Shown here: piece after piece, positions 6,513 to 11,785 of the stretch
How positions within the stretch are numbered: the first letter of the stretch is position 1
Layout: each line of letters starts with the position of its first letter
DNA from: Streptomyces sp. NRRL B-24484
Lineage (GTDB): Bacteria; Actinomycetota; Actinomycetes; Streptomycetales; Streptomycetaceae
DNA length: 11,785 bases
NCBI RefSeq assembly: GCF_000717715.1
Contig: NZ_JOAI01000088.1
Span: 1-11,785 of the forward strand
Direction of reading: 5' to 3'
Translations under genes and position numbers: made by a program
Notes under the pieces: model-generated
Databases searched by the model: none
The model's input: only the letters and a program-made list of their open reading frames with translations
Told to the model about the DNA's origin: nothing

Positions 6513-6914
6513 TCAGCTGAGCGGTTTGAGGACGTCGGGTGTTCCGTCAAGGGCAGGACCACAGCCCGCTGGAAGGTGCGAGGCTACGAGCTCCACGGCC
6601 TCATCGGCTGTAACAGAGCCACTGATCTGCTCTCGCCCCGAACCTTGCGGCTCATGCAGCCGAAGCACGCGGAACCGCCGTTCGCCATTGGGAAAGATTG
6701 AAGGCAGGTCTTGGGACCAGGGGAAGCGGGTGCAACGACTGAACTGCAGCGATCCATGGCTGACCAGCGGAAACAGTCGCCGGAGGGCAGGGTTGGCGTA
6801 TGCCGCCTCCACAAGAGTCTTGTCGATGAGGTGCCCGCCCTTCTCTCGCACGAGCTGCCACTGGGCTGCCACAGGGTCGTCCGGCGCTGTCTGGAGCGTG
6901 TCATTGTCGGCCAT
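6513..6914 (-). CDS. DUF6193 family protein
   Basis: This 133-residue protein resembles the Streptomyces DUF6193 family, often labelled natural product biosynthesis protein without a defined reaction. Recognisable blocks are AAQWQLVREKGGHLIDKTLV (16-35), FPLVSHGSLQFSRCTRFPWS (48-67) and EAVELVASHLPAGCGPALDG (105-124). No catalytic motif or membrane segment is seen. The ATG at 6914 is the first possible start, since an in-frame TAA lies four codons upstream. No good ribosome-binding site precedes it. The stop lies only 10 bases from the end of the IS5 transposase gene, converging with it, so the insertion may have altered the last residues. Its neighbours give no pathway context. Confidence 0.85.
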   Translation of the reverse strand: MADNDTLQTAPDDPVAAQWQLVREKGGHLIDKTLVEAAYANPALRRLFPLVSHGSLQFSRCTRFPWSQDLPSIFPNGERRFRVLRLHEPQGSGREQISGSVTADEAVELVASHLPAGCGPALDGTPDVLKPLS

Positions 6915-7178
6915 GTTCGGACATTAGCGAACTCCGGAATGACCGATCCACGTGCCAGGCCCCTTGGCTGACAAGGCAACGCTTCCACCCGTGCCCCATC
7001 TGCCACGTTGCCCGACACCCATTCTCAGCAGCACGGCGACCGCTCCGGCGGCACTCCAGTCACGGGACAGGACAGATCTCAAACGCGGTCTCAGTGCGGG
7101 CAGTCGGTGGGGGGCGGGTTGGCCGTCGCTCCAGCTGCCGTGGCCGGTCGTCGTCGGTCCGGCTGTGGGCCTGCAGTT

Positions 7179-7198
7179 CGGAGTCTGGTGGGACTCCG
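7179..7198 (-). terminator. Weak second hairpin behind the secreted-protein gene
   Basis: Arms 7179-7185 and 7192-7198 pair over 7 bp with a 6-base loop. It follows the strong hairpin at 7217-7260 in the minus direction and could be a back-up terminator. Confidence 0.4.
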
Positions 7199-7216
7199 GG
7201 TGTGCTGCAGAGATCG

Positions 7217-7260
7217 GGCAACGGCCCCGATCGCAGGATGGTGCGATCGGGGCCGTTGCC
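7217..7260 (-). terminator. Strong 19-bp-stem terminator
   Basis: Arms 7217-7235 and 7242-7260 are perfectly complementary over 19 bp, with a 6-base loop at 7236-7241. It lies 63 bases after the stop of the secreted-protein gene. There is no T-run on either side. It could also stop plus-strand transcripts coming from the IS side. Confidence 0.85.
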
Positions 7261-7322
7261 TTGTGGGGGTCAGTCGCTGTCGGCCGGGCGGAGCCAGGTT
7301 CGCAGCATGGCGTCGGTACCGG

Positions 7323-7742
7323 TCAGGCGCAGGCGAGCGTCCAGGAGCTGTAGGTGTTGGCGACGTGACTGCCGTTGTCCTCCAGGCCTGCACGGAAGTA
7401 GAAGCAGGCGCCTTCGGGGAAGTCCAGGTCGTAGGAGCCCAGGTACTCCCAGCCGGTGTAGCCGCCGGTGTAGTTGTGGGTGTGCTTGGCGTCGCTGGTG
7501 GAGGCCAGGCCCTTGGTCGGCGTGGTCCATTCCACCTCGACGCCCTTGCCGTCCTTGCACAGGTCCATGAAGCGGAAGACGTCGCCGTACTGAGACCAGC
7601 CGACCACACCACAACCGCCGGCGTCGGACGACGTGGCGTGCTCGTTGATCACGAAATCCGCGGCAGACGCAGTGTTGGTCGCACTGAGCGTCAGTGCCAC
7701 GGCGGCCGCAGCGGTCACGGCCATACGCTTGAACGTGAACAT
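7323..7742 (-). CDS. Small secreted four-cysteine protein
   Basis: The 139-residue protein has a clear Sec signal peptide: FKR at the N-terminus, a hydrophobic Ala/Val/Leu core (8-20) and an AxA cleavage motif (A25-S26-A27). The mature part is about 112 residues with four cysteines (C44, C62, C113, C138), probably two disulfides. It is rich in Gly, Trp, Tyr and Asp, suggesting a compact beta-sheet extracellular domain. I do not recognise the family. Reasonable possibilities are a small secreted inhibitor or a binding domain, but nothing in the sequence decides. The ATG at 7742 follows GGGGAG at good spacing. It is a single-gene unit, closed by the strong terminator 63 bases downstream. Confidence 0.88.
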   Translation of the reverse strand: MFTFKRMAVTAAAAVALTLSATNTASAADFVINEHATSSDAGGCGVVGWSQYGDVFRFMDLCKDGKGVEVEWTTPTKGLASTSDAKHTHNYTGGYTGWEYLGSYDLDFPEGACFYFRAGLEDNGSHVANTYSSWTLACA

Positions 7743-8377
7743 GGATCTCCCCGGGGCGCGAAGGATCGCCGCGATACGACGAATTGGGGCTTCGCGATCA
7801 TGTGGCCAGGACTATGCCGAAGCTTTGATCATCAAGCAACCCGTTGACCTGCGCCAGCTCGAGAAGTCGAGGCGAGCCACCTGCCGGTTCGTCACATCCG
7901 AAACAGCCCGTCGCACACGAAGCCCGAGCTCACGATGGGTCTACAGACGGCCACCCCCGGGCCCGGCGAGCTCCGCCCGCCCGAACGCCCCACACTCCCT
8001 CCTCCGAACCGACACCGAAAACACTGACTGACCGGCGACCCGAAACCCGCCCACGCTACGCTCCCGGTGAGCAGCGGGGCGCCGAGTCAGAGGCTACGCC
8101 GGAGCCCGGGCTGAATGTGGCCGCCTGCCACGCGTTCACCGCGGCATCGCGGACGACCGCGAACAGGTCGCCGCCGATCTCGGCGCGGGCACATCTGGCA
8201 CGGAGGCCGGCATCACCTCCAGCTCGGGGGCTGCCGGCCGACGGCATCGGCGTCACCTGTAGATGGCGGCCCTTCCGCACGGGTGGCGGCTACACCGCCG
8301 CGAGGCGCCCGCGCGCTCGGGCTGCGAGTGGGGAGGTCGCATCGCAGTATCGACCCAGGACGATGTTGGAGGCAGGT
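7743..8377. other. Intergenic region between two divergent exported-protein genes
   Basis: These 635 bases must hold the promoters of the secreted-protein gene (minus) and the lipoprotein gene (plus). No clear -35/-10 pair was assigned. The plus frame open through most of it has no family-like sequence and no proper start. On the minus strand at 8152-8184 a short stretch reads AEIGGDLFAVV, which resembles a SpoIIE-type phosphatase motif and may be a ghost fragment, but nothing around it supports a gene. Confidence 0.5.
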
Positions 8378-9100
8378 GTGACGAGGAACAACATGCCGGC
8401 GGTAGTGGCAGGCATGGTGCTGCTGGTCGGCGCGGTGGCCTGCTCCAGCTCCGGCTCCAGCTCGGCGCCGACGGCAAGCCCAAGTACGCGTGCGCCGTCC
8501 ACGGCCGTGAGCCGGACACCGAGTCGTTCCGCGACCGGCGACACCGCCGGCGCCCCGGCAGGGGCACAGGTGTTGGGACAGCCCCACGTCGGCGAGCCGT
8601 TCACTCTCACCATCCCGAGCGGCGACAGTTCACCACCCACTCGGATGCGGGTCACCGTTGACAGTGTTACCTGCAACGGCCTCGACCCGCAGGTCCTGGC
8701 CTACGCCGCCGACTCCACCGGTGCCTCCACCACGCCCACACCGACCCCCGAGGCTGGCAAGAAGTACTGCGTCCTTGCCATGACCGCCACCAACGTCGGC
8801 ACCGACCAGGCGAACTGGGATGCCGATAACACCGTCTCACTCAACGTCGGAGGCATCCACTACCAGCAGAGCCAGGACGACGCCATGCACGCCCTGGACT
8901 ACGAGCAGTACTGGCACAGCAAGGGCCAGATCGGTCCGGCATTCGGCATCAACCCCAACAGCACCGGCCCCGTCCACGGCGTCTTCCAGATACCCACAGC
9001 CGATACCCCGACCAGCGTCTGGGTCTCCTCCGGCAGCGCCATCCGCAACATCAACGGCGTCCAGCCTGGCTACCTGGTCGCCCTCCCGCCCACGCAGTAA
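8378..9100 (+). CDS. Lipoprotein with DUF4352-like domain
   Basis: The 240-residue protein begins with a lipoprotein signal (hydrophobic AVVAGMVLLVGAVA, residues 8-21) and a lipidation cysteine C22 followed by a Ser/Thr/Ala/Pro-rich tether to about residue 60. The folded part (about 66-240) resembles DUF4352, an immunoglobulin-like domain of exported Gram-positive proteins. Typical features are GQPHVGEPFTL, KKYCVLAMTATNVGTDQ (128-144) and the ending GVFQIPTADTPTSVWVSS. C99 and C131 may form a disulfide. It should sit on the outer face of the membrane; no ligand is known. The start is the GTG at 8378 because GGAGG (8368-8372) lies 5 bases upstream and gives a normal lipoprotein signal. Upstream in-frame starts add a long non-family extension. 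Confidence 0.9.
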   Translation: MTRNNMPAVVAGMVLLVGAVACSSSGSSSAPTASPSTRAPSTAVSRTPSRSATGDTAGAPAGAQVLGQPHVGEPFTLTIPSGDSSPPTRMRVTVDSVTCNGLDPQVLAYAADSTGASTTPTPTPEAGKKYCVLAMTATNVGTDQANWDADNTVSLNVGGIHYQQSQDDAMHALDYEQYWHSKGQIGPAFGINPNSTGPVHGVFQIPTADTPTSVWVSSGSAIRNINGVQPGYLVALPPTQ

Positions 9101-9411
9101 CGGATACGGCCTGACCCTGGCCGTGTACAGGTGCCAGGGCTGCGCGCAACGCTGCGACGGCCCGTGAAAGGCCACTCTCGGTTCTCGTCTCGTTGCCGCG
9201 CTCGGTCAGCATGTAGTGATCAGGACCTACCGGTGCAGCCGGCCAGCGGCGAACCCGGCGTCTCTTCCACGTCCCGGCGTTGCGTTGCTGATGATCGGGG
9301 CCGGGGCGCAGACCGGGCGGTGCAACGCGGCTCGGCCGCTGTCCGGGAGAGGCGAAGGCCCAGTCCAGGGGGTGCAAGAGACTGCCACTCTGGCTGTGAA
9401 ACGATCAGCGC
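9101..9411. other. Intergenic region between the lipoprotein and Cys-rich genes
   Basis: No gene is supported in these 311 bases; short frames on both strands lack family-like sequence. It holds a modest hairpin just after the lipoprotein gene (9115-9139) and presumably the promoter of the gene starting at 9412. Confidence 0.5.
9115..9139 (+). terminator. Weak hairpin after the lipoprotein gene
   Basis: Arms 9115-9121 and 9133-9139 pair over 7 bp around an 11-base loop, 14 bases after the lipoprotein stop codon. It is a candidate terminator only. Confidence 0.35.
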
Positions 9412-9750
9412 ATGTTGGGTACACCGTTGACCGAGGACCAGCTGGACGACTGCTGCTCTCAGCTGCCCTGCGATTTCTGTGACGAGCCCACGGACCACGA
9501 GGACACGATCGACGTCGAGATCGTCCGCAGCGGCGCGCGAACCCTCTGCCTCAGCTACTGCTCCGAGGAGCACCTCAGGGAGCACCTGTCCCAGCCGCTG
9601 CCGGCGCCGGAGCCACTACTGGAGCGGCGGCCCGAGTCGGTCGAGCAAACAGAGGGCGGGCTCGGCTGTGTGTATGCGACGATGGCGCTCGCCGGTGCAT
9701 GTCTGCTGCTGGCCATGCTGTCAGCGATCGGGGTACCGCTCTGGGGGTAG
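9412..9750 (+). CDS. Small Cys-rich protein with C-terminal membrane segment
   Basis: This 112-residue protein is not recognised. The N-terminal half is acidic and cysteine-rich: C14, C15, C20-x-x-C23, then C46-x-x-x-C50 followed by SEEHLREHL, with histidines at 54 and 58. This looks like a small metal-binding ribbon similar in style to TRASH/MYM fingers. A Pro/Glu linker (61-80) leads to one hydrophobic segment (about 86-109) at the very end, so it should be tail-anchored with the metal-binding part probably cytosolic. Codon third positions are strongly G/C, supporting real coding. The ATG at 9412 is forced: an in-frame TGA lies at 9397-9399. No clear ribosome-binding site is seen, so translation may be weak or leaderless. 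Confidence 0.75.
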   Translation: MLGTPLTEDQLDDCCSQLPCDFCDEPTDHEDTIDVEIVRSGARTLCLSYCSEEHLREHLSQPLPAPEPLLERRPESVEQTEGGLGCVYATMALAGACLLLAMLSAIGVPLWG

Positions 9751-10079
9751 GGGCGGATCGGTCACCGGAGCCGCAGGAGTCCGGCCCGCTGCCACACCAT
9801 CCGCACCCACCCGGCGGCCACACCCAGGCCACCTGTCGCGCCCCGACCACACAAGGGGAACGCGGGCATCCACGCAGGTCACAGCAGTCGACAGCACCCC
9901 ACGCGACAGGAGGTCGCGACACCCCCGCGACAGCCTCCGTGACCTGTCTCATCGAAGGTGGGCCGTGTCTCACCTAGTCCCCGGCTGCGGCCCTGGAGCC
10001 TGTTCCCGCCGCGGCCATCCGCGCATACATCCGATGGTTGGGTCGCCCCCGCGGCCTCCCGCAGGACCCGGCCCCCGGC
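9751..10079. other. Region without recognised genes
   Basis: I find no gene, RNA or repeat here that I can support. Open frames on both strands lack family-like sequence. It follows the Cys-rich gene and precedes a dehydrogenase remnant, and probably belongs to the same decayed stretch. Confidence 0.45.
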
Positions 10080-10306
10080 CACAAGGAGTCGACGAGGCCG
10101 CCGCCCACGACGAAGTCGGCGCCGGTGATGTTGGCGGCGCCGGGGCCCGCGAGGAAGAGCACGAGGTCTGCGACCTCCGACGGGCGGGTGAAGCAGCCGG
10201 TCGCCGACTGGAAGGCGACCGCGCCGGCCACCTCGTCGAGGTCGAGGCTGCGGGAGCGGCCGACCGTGTCGGCGACGCCGCCAGCGCCCTGCCGACACGG
10301 GGGCAT
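10080..10306 (-). pseudogene. C-terminal remnant of a short-chain dehydrogenase/reductase
   Basis: About 50-65 residues match the C-terminal end of SDR-family NAD(P)-dependent oxidoreductases. The stretch RPSEVADLVLFLAGPGAA, then NITGADFVVGGGLVDSL (ending near 10082), follows the usual pattern of this family, where VDGGL is typical. The Rossmann fold, the NAD-binding glycine motif and the Tyr-x-x-x-Lys active site are all missing. An ATG at 10306 keeps a short frame open, but its first residues and the tail after GGLVDSL (about 35 residues) are not family-like. It is therefore a gene fragment, not a working enzyme. The substrate of the original enzyme cannot be told. Confidence 0.8.
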
Positions 10307-10361
10307 CTTCCAATACCACGACGAATTCGTCGCACGGGCTCTTGAGTTCCTGGAATCGTAG
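10290..10361 (+). pseudogene. Possible C-terminal tail of a lost gene
   Basis: The plus frame ending at the TAG at 10359-10361 reads IFQYHDEFVARALEFLES, which looks like the last helix of an alpha/beta-hydrolase-type protein. Upstream of about 10290 the same frame turns into antisense of the dehydrogenase remnant, so a junction near 10290 is likely. The match is short and the family guess is weak. Confidence 0.3.
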
Positions 10362-10525
10362 CCAGACCGGGGTCCGACACCGATCCGCGCGGCCCCGTCA
10401 GGTTCACCGATGCGCGAGAGGCGCTGGCAGCGGACCCACGCCTTTGGGGGATCACCGGGGCGGACAGTCTGTTCGCCATCGACCCCGACCTCGGGGTCGA
10501 TGGCGCCGGAGGTGCATCAGCGTGA
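10346..10525 (+). pseudogene. Short frame without start, coupled to next frame
   Basis: Open from just after a stop at 10343-10345, this frame has no ATG, GTG or TTG start before its end. It encodes about 59 residues with normal high-G+C codon use, including FTDAREALAADPRLWGITGA and DSLFAIDPDLG. The ending TGA (10523-10525) overlaps the GTG of the next frame (GTGA), as in a real operon. It is best read as the 3' end of a gene whose front was lost. I do not recognise the family. Confidence 0.4.
10474..10505. repeat. Perfect 14-bp hairpin inside a coding remnant
   Basis: Positions 10474-10487 pair perfectly with 10492-10505 around a 4-base loop. It ends 16 bases before the GTG at 10522. A stem this long inside coding sequence is notable; it could be a recombination site, a translational control hairpin or chance in G+C-rich DNA. 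Confidence 0.7.
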
Positions 10526-10740
10526 ACGCCACCGAACCGGCCGTGCTGGTCGGCCTGCTCGGCGTCGCGGACAGACTTGACCGGCTGCGGGCCGAACACT
10601 CCGCCGCCTCGCACACCCCGTGGGTACGCGGGGGCCTGCCCATCCGTGCCACCCGCGCTCGGCATTCCGCCACCAACACCGGGCCCATCAGTCTTACGGG
10701 GTGCGACACCACCGCTGCGCACCACCGCCCAAGTCCCTGA
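10522..10740 (+). CDS. Small uncharacterised protein, possibly truncated
   Basis: This 72-residue frame starts at GTG 10522 within a GTGA overlap with the preceding frame. The first 30 residues (MNATEPAVLVGLLGVADRLD and following) are a plausible helical start with normal codon use. The last part (DTTAAHHRPSP) looks like out-of-frame sequence, so a frameshift or truncation near 10700 is likely. The perfect hairpin at 10474-10505 lies just upstream of its start and could affect translation. No family is recognised, and the surroundings are gene remnants. Confidence 0.4.
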   Translation: MNATEPAVLVGLLGVADRLDRLRAEHSAASHTPWVRGGLPIRATRARHSATNTGPISLTGCDTTAAHHRPSP

Positions 10741-10794
10741 GCCCACCGGTGTCCCGTGCTCACCGTGCGTGTCGCCGGCAATACGGCGGTCAGG

Positions 10795-11139
10795 TCACAC
10801 CAGTACCCGGCCGACCGGGGGCGCTCCTGCGAGCCCGTTGGCCGGGAAGGCCGGGACCCGCTGCAGGCTTGCTGCGTCGGTTGGGATGGAGGAACGGTCG
10901 GCGCTGTGGTCGCGCTGCCGGGCGGCAGCGTCGGCAGGGGCCGGCGGGGGCCAGGGGTGCTGGGCGAGGCGGCGGCGCAGGGCGTCGAGGTGGGCGAGGC
11001 GGGTGTCGATGGCGGTGATGGCGGCGGAGCTGATTTCGCGGATCCGGCGTTCGAGGTCCGTGATCTTGTCCTGGATGCGTTGCCAGCGTTCTTCGGCGGT
11101 GTCGGGGTGGCGGTCAGGCGCGGCGTTGGTCGCTGTCAT
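10795..11139 (-). CDS. Coiled-coil small protein overlapping the HSP18-regulator-like gene
   Basis: The 114-residue frame begins at ATG 11139, inside the last 26 bases of the upstream regulator gene. Residues about 15-62 are a strongly charged helix (EERWQRIQDKITDLERRIRE and onwards to LDALRRRL), probably a coiled coil. The remainder is Ala/Pro-rich and poorly ordered. No ribosome-binding site is seen in front of the ATG, so it would depend on coupling to the upstream gene. It could be a separate small partner protein. It could also be the C-terminal part of the regulator, separated by a frameshift, because the two frames overlap without a gap. Family not recognised. Confidence 0.55.
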   Translation of the reverse strand: MTATNAAPDRHPDTAEERWQRIQDKITDLERRIREISSAAITAIDTRLAHLDALRRRLAQHPWPPPAPADAAARQRDHSADRSSIPTDAASLQRVPAFPANGLAGAPPVGRVLV

Positions 11140-11587
11140 GGCGGAGGCGGTCGGTGTGGTGGGTGAGGTCGTCGAGGCGGGTGGCGAGGTCGGTGTGGGC
11201 CGGGCCGAGGTGGGGGCGCATGGCGTTCAGGGGCGCGACGAGGTCGGGCTTGAGGCGCAGGTAGCGGTTCTCGGCGGCCTGGCGGCTGGCGACGCCCATC
11301 GGGCGGGCGAGGTCGGCCCACGTGGCGCCTGCCTCCCGGGCAGTCTCCACAAGTCCGGCTTCCCAGCCGGCGAGCTGGGTGCGCAGCTCGCGCAGCAGCA
11401 ACAGGGCGGCCAGGGCCTGCTCGGGGCCTTCCTGCGTGTCGGGGGCGGTCGGGGTCTGGGACGCGGGGTTCTGGGCAGTGCGGACGGCGTCGCCTATGGC
11501 ACCCAGCGCGGATGCGGCCGCCAGGAACGAGGCGGGCTCGACCGGCGGAGAGGCGTCGGGGGCGGCTCTGCGGGACTTCTCACTCAT
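11114..11587 (-). CDS. rheA: HSP18 transcriptional regulator (RheA-like)
   Basis: This 157-residue protein is divergent from an hsp18 gene, the arrangement known for rheA, the thermosensing repressor of hsp18 in Streptomyces albus. A helix-turn-helix-like stretch spans residues about 83-112 (EAGATWADLARPMGVASRQA then ENRYLRL). A helical region precedes it (LLLLRELRTQLAGWEAGLVE, 62-81). The N-terminal 50 residues are low-complexity. It should repress hsp18 and itself at normal temperature by binding the palindrome at 11617-11635. The ATG at 11587 has no ribosome-binding site, and a TATAGA box ends 8 bases before it, so the mRNA is probably leaderless. The 157 residues may be shorter than the S. 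albus protein (length recalled, not checked); an overlapping frame follows at 10795-11139. The identification rests on context, operator and resemblance to annotated HSP18 regulators. Confidence 0.75.
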   Translation of the reverse strand: MSEKSRRAAPDASPPVEPASFLAAASALGAIGDAVRTAQNPASQTPTAPDTQEGPEQALAALLLLRELRTQLAGWEAGLVETAREAGATWADLARPMGVASRQAAENRYLRLKPDLVAPLNAMRPHLGPAHTDLATRLDDLTHHTDRLRHDSDQRRA

Positions 11588-11595
11588 GTAGTCAC

Positions 11596-11622
11596 TCTAT
11601 AGGCGACACGCCGACTTGTCAT
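11596..11622 (-). promoter_or_regulatory. Probable rheA promoter
   Basis: On the minus strand, ATGACA (11617-11622, -35-like, five of six to TTGACA) is followed after 15 bases by TATAGA (11596-11601, -10). The -35 lies within the operator palindrome. The -10 ends 8 bases before the start codon, which places transcription start at or next to the ATG. Confidence 0.55.
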
Positions 11623-11644
11623 CGGATGGATGACGAGCTAGAAA
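11616..11644 (+). promoter_or_regulatory. Probable hsp18 promoter
   Basis: TTGTCA (11616-11621) is followed after 17 bases by TAGAAA (11639-11644). The operator palindrome covers the -35 and spacer, so a bound repressor would block it. It is 57 bases upstream of the hsp18 start. Confidence 0.5.
11617..11635. promoter_or_regulatory. RheA-type operator palindrome
   Basis: TGTCATC, then 5 bases, then GATGACG. As I recall it, the published S. albus RheA operator is TGTCATC-N5-GATGACA; this copy would differ in the last base only. It lies between the divergent rheA-like and hsp18 genes and overlaps both predicted promoters, explaining joint repression. Confidence 0.8.
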
Positions 11645-11700
11645 GGAGTCAGGTGAAGCGCACTGGCTCCCACAGCCCAACCACCTGGAGGTGTTTCGCG

Positions 11701-11785
11701 ATGCTGCTGCGCACTGACCCGTTCCGCGAGCTGGACCGGCTGACCCAGCAGTTCCTCAACACGACCGGCACCTGGTCGCGTCCGA
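11701..11785 (+). CDS. hsp18: Small heat-shock protein Hsp18 (Hsp20/alpha-crystallin family), N-terminal part
   Basis: The first 28 codons are present; the gene runs off the window. The start MLLRTDPFRELDRLTQQF is characteristic of actinobacterial Hsp20-family chaperones, which bind unfolding proteins in the cytosol without using ATP. GGAGG (11687-11691) lies 9 bases before the ATG at 11701. The upstream RheA-type operator and divergent repressor gene identify it as the heat-induced hsp18 rather than a generic Hsp20. The alpha-crystallin domain itself is not in the window. Confidence 0.88.
   Translation, partial: MLLRTDPFRELDRLTQQFLNTTGTWSRP

Noticed and set aside
7179..7260. tRNA or small RNA gene
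   Set aside because: The long perfect stem has a terminator shape and position; no cloverleaf or T-loop pattern is present.
8152..8184. Minus-strand AEIGGDLFAVV, resembling a SpoIIE-type phosphatase motif
   Set aside because: Only about a dozen residues match and no neighbouring motif follows; at best a ghost fragment.
11617..11635. HspR (HAIR) or CIRCE heat-shock operator
   Set aside because: The palindrome does not match CTTGAGT-N7-ACTCAAG or the CIRCE consensus; it matches the RheA pattern.

Overview
The very high G+C content, GTG starts, strong third-position G/C bias and gene content point to a Streptomyces-like actinomycete. Gene content includes a SapB/AmfS-type lanthipeptide locus, DUF4193, DUF6193 and a divergent heat-shock repressor/Hsp18 pair. 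The left third is biosynthetic, the middle is an insertion-sequence scar followed by small accessory genes, and the right end is a decayed stretch leading to the heat-shock pair.

Positions 1-4399 (all minus strand). A 930-residue class III lanthipeptide synthetase (437-3229) is followed by a 41-residue precursor (159-284). The precursor core has two Ser-x-x-Ser-x-x-x-Cys motifs with the same spacing as the Streptomyces morphogen SapB. The synthetase would phosphorylate and eliminate core Ser/Thr residues and form the rings. The exporter expected next in ram/amf operons would lie to the left, outside the window. Strong hairpins and a G-rich hexanucleotide repeat follow the precursor gene. Upstream of the synthetase is an 860-base non-coding region with an octanucleotide tandem array, then a DUF4193 zinc-ribbon gene.

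Positions 4583-6503. An apparently complete IS3-family element (orfA and orfB overlapping by 4 bases, inverted repeats at both ends) directly abuts a 5'-truncated IS5-family transposase gene. The missing front part of the latter is not found on the other side.

Positions 6513-9750. A DUF6193 gene (minus), a secreted four-cysteine protein (minus) with a 19-bp-stem terminator, a DUF4352-like lipoprotein (plus) and a small cysteine-rich protein with a C-terminal membrane segment (plus). They look like independent accessory genes.

Positions 10080-10740. Gene remnants: the C-terminal end of a short-chain dehydrogenase, a possible C-terminal tail of another enzyme, and two short coupled frames, one crossed by a 14-bp perfect hairpin.

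Positions 10795-11785. A RheA/HSP18-regulator-like gene with an overlapping small coiled-coil frame is divergent from an hsp18 (Hsp20-family) gene cut by the window end. The shared intergenic region holds a palindrome nearly identical to the RheA operator as I recall it. The repressor transcript appears leaderless.
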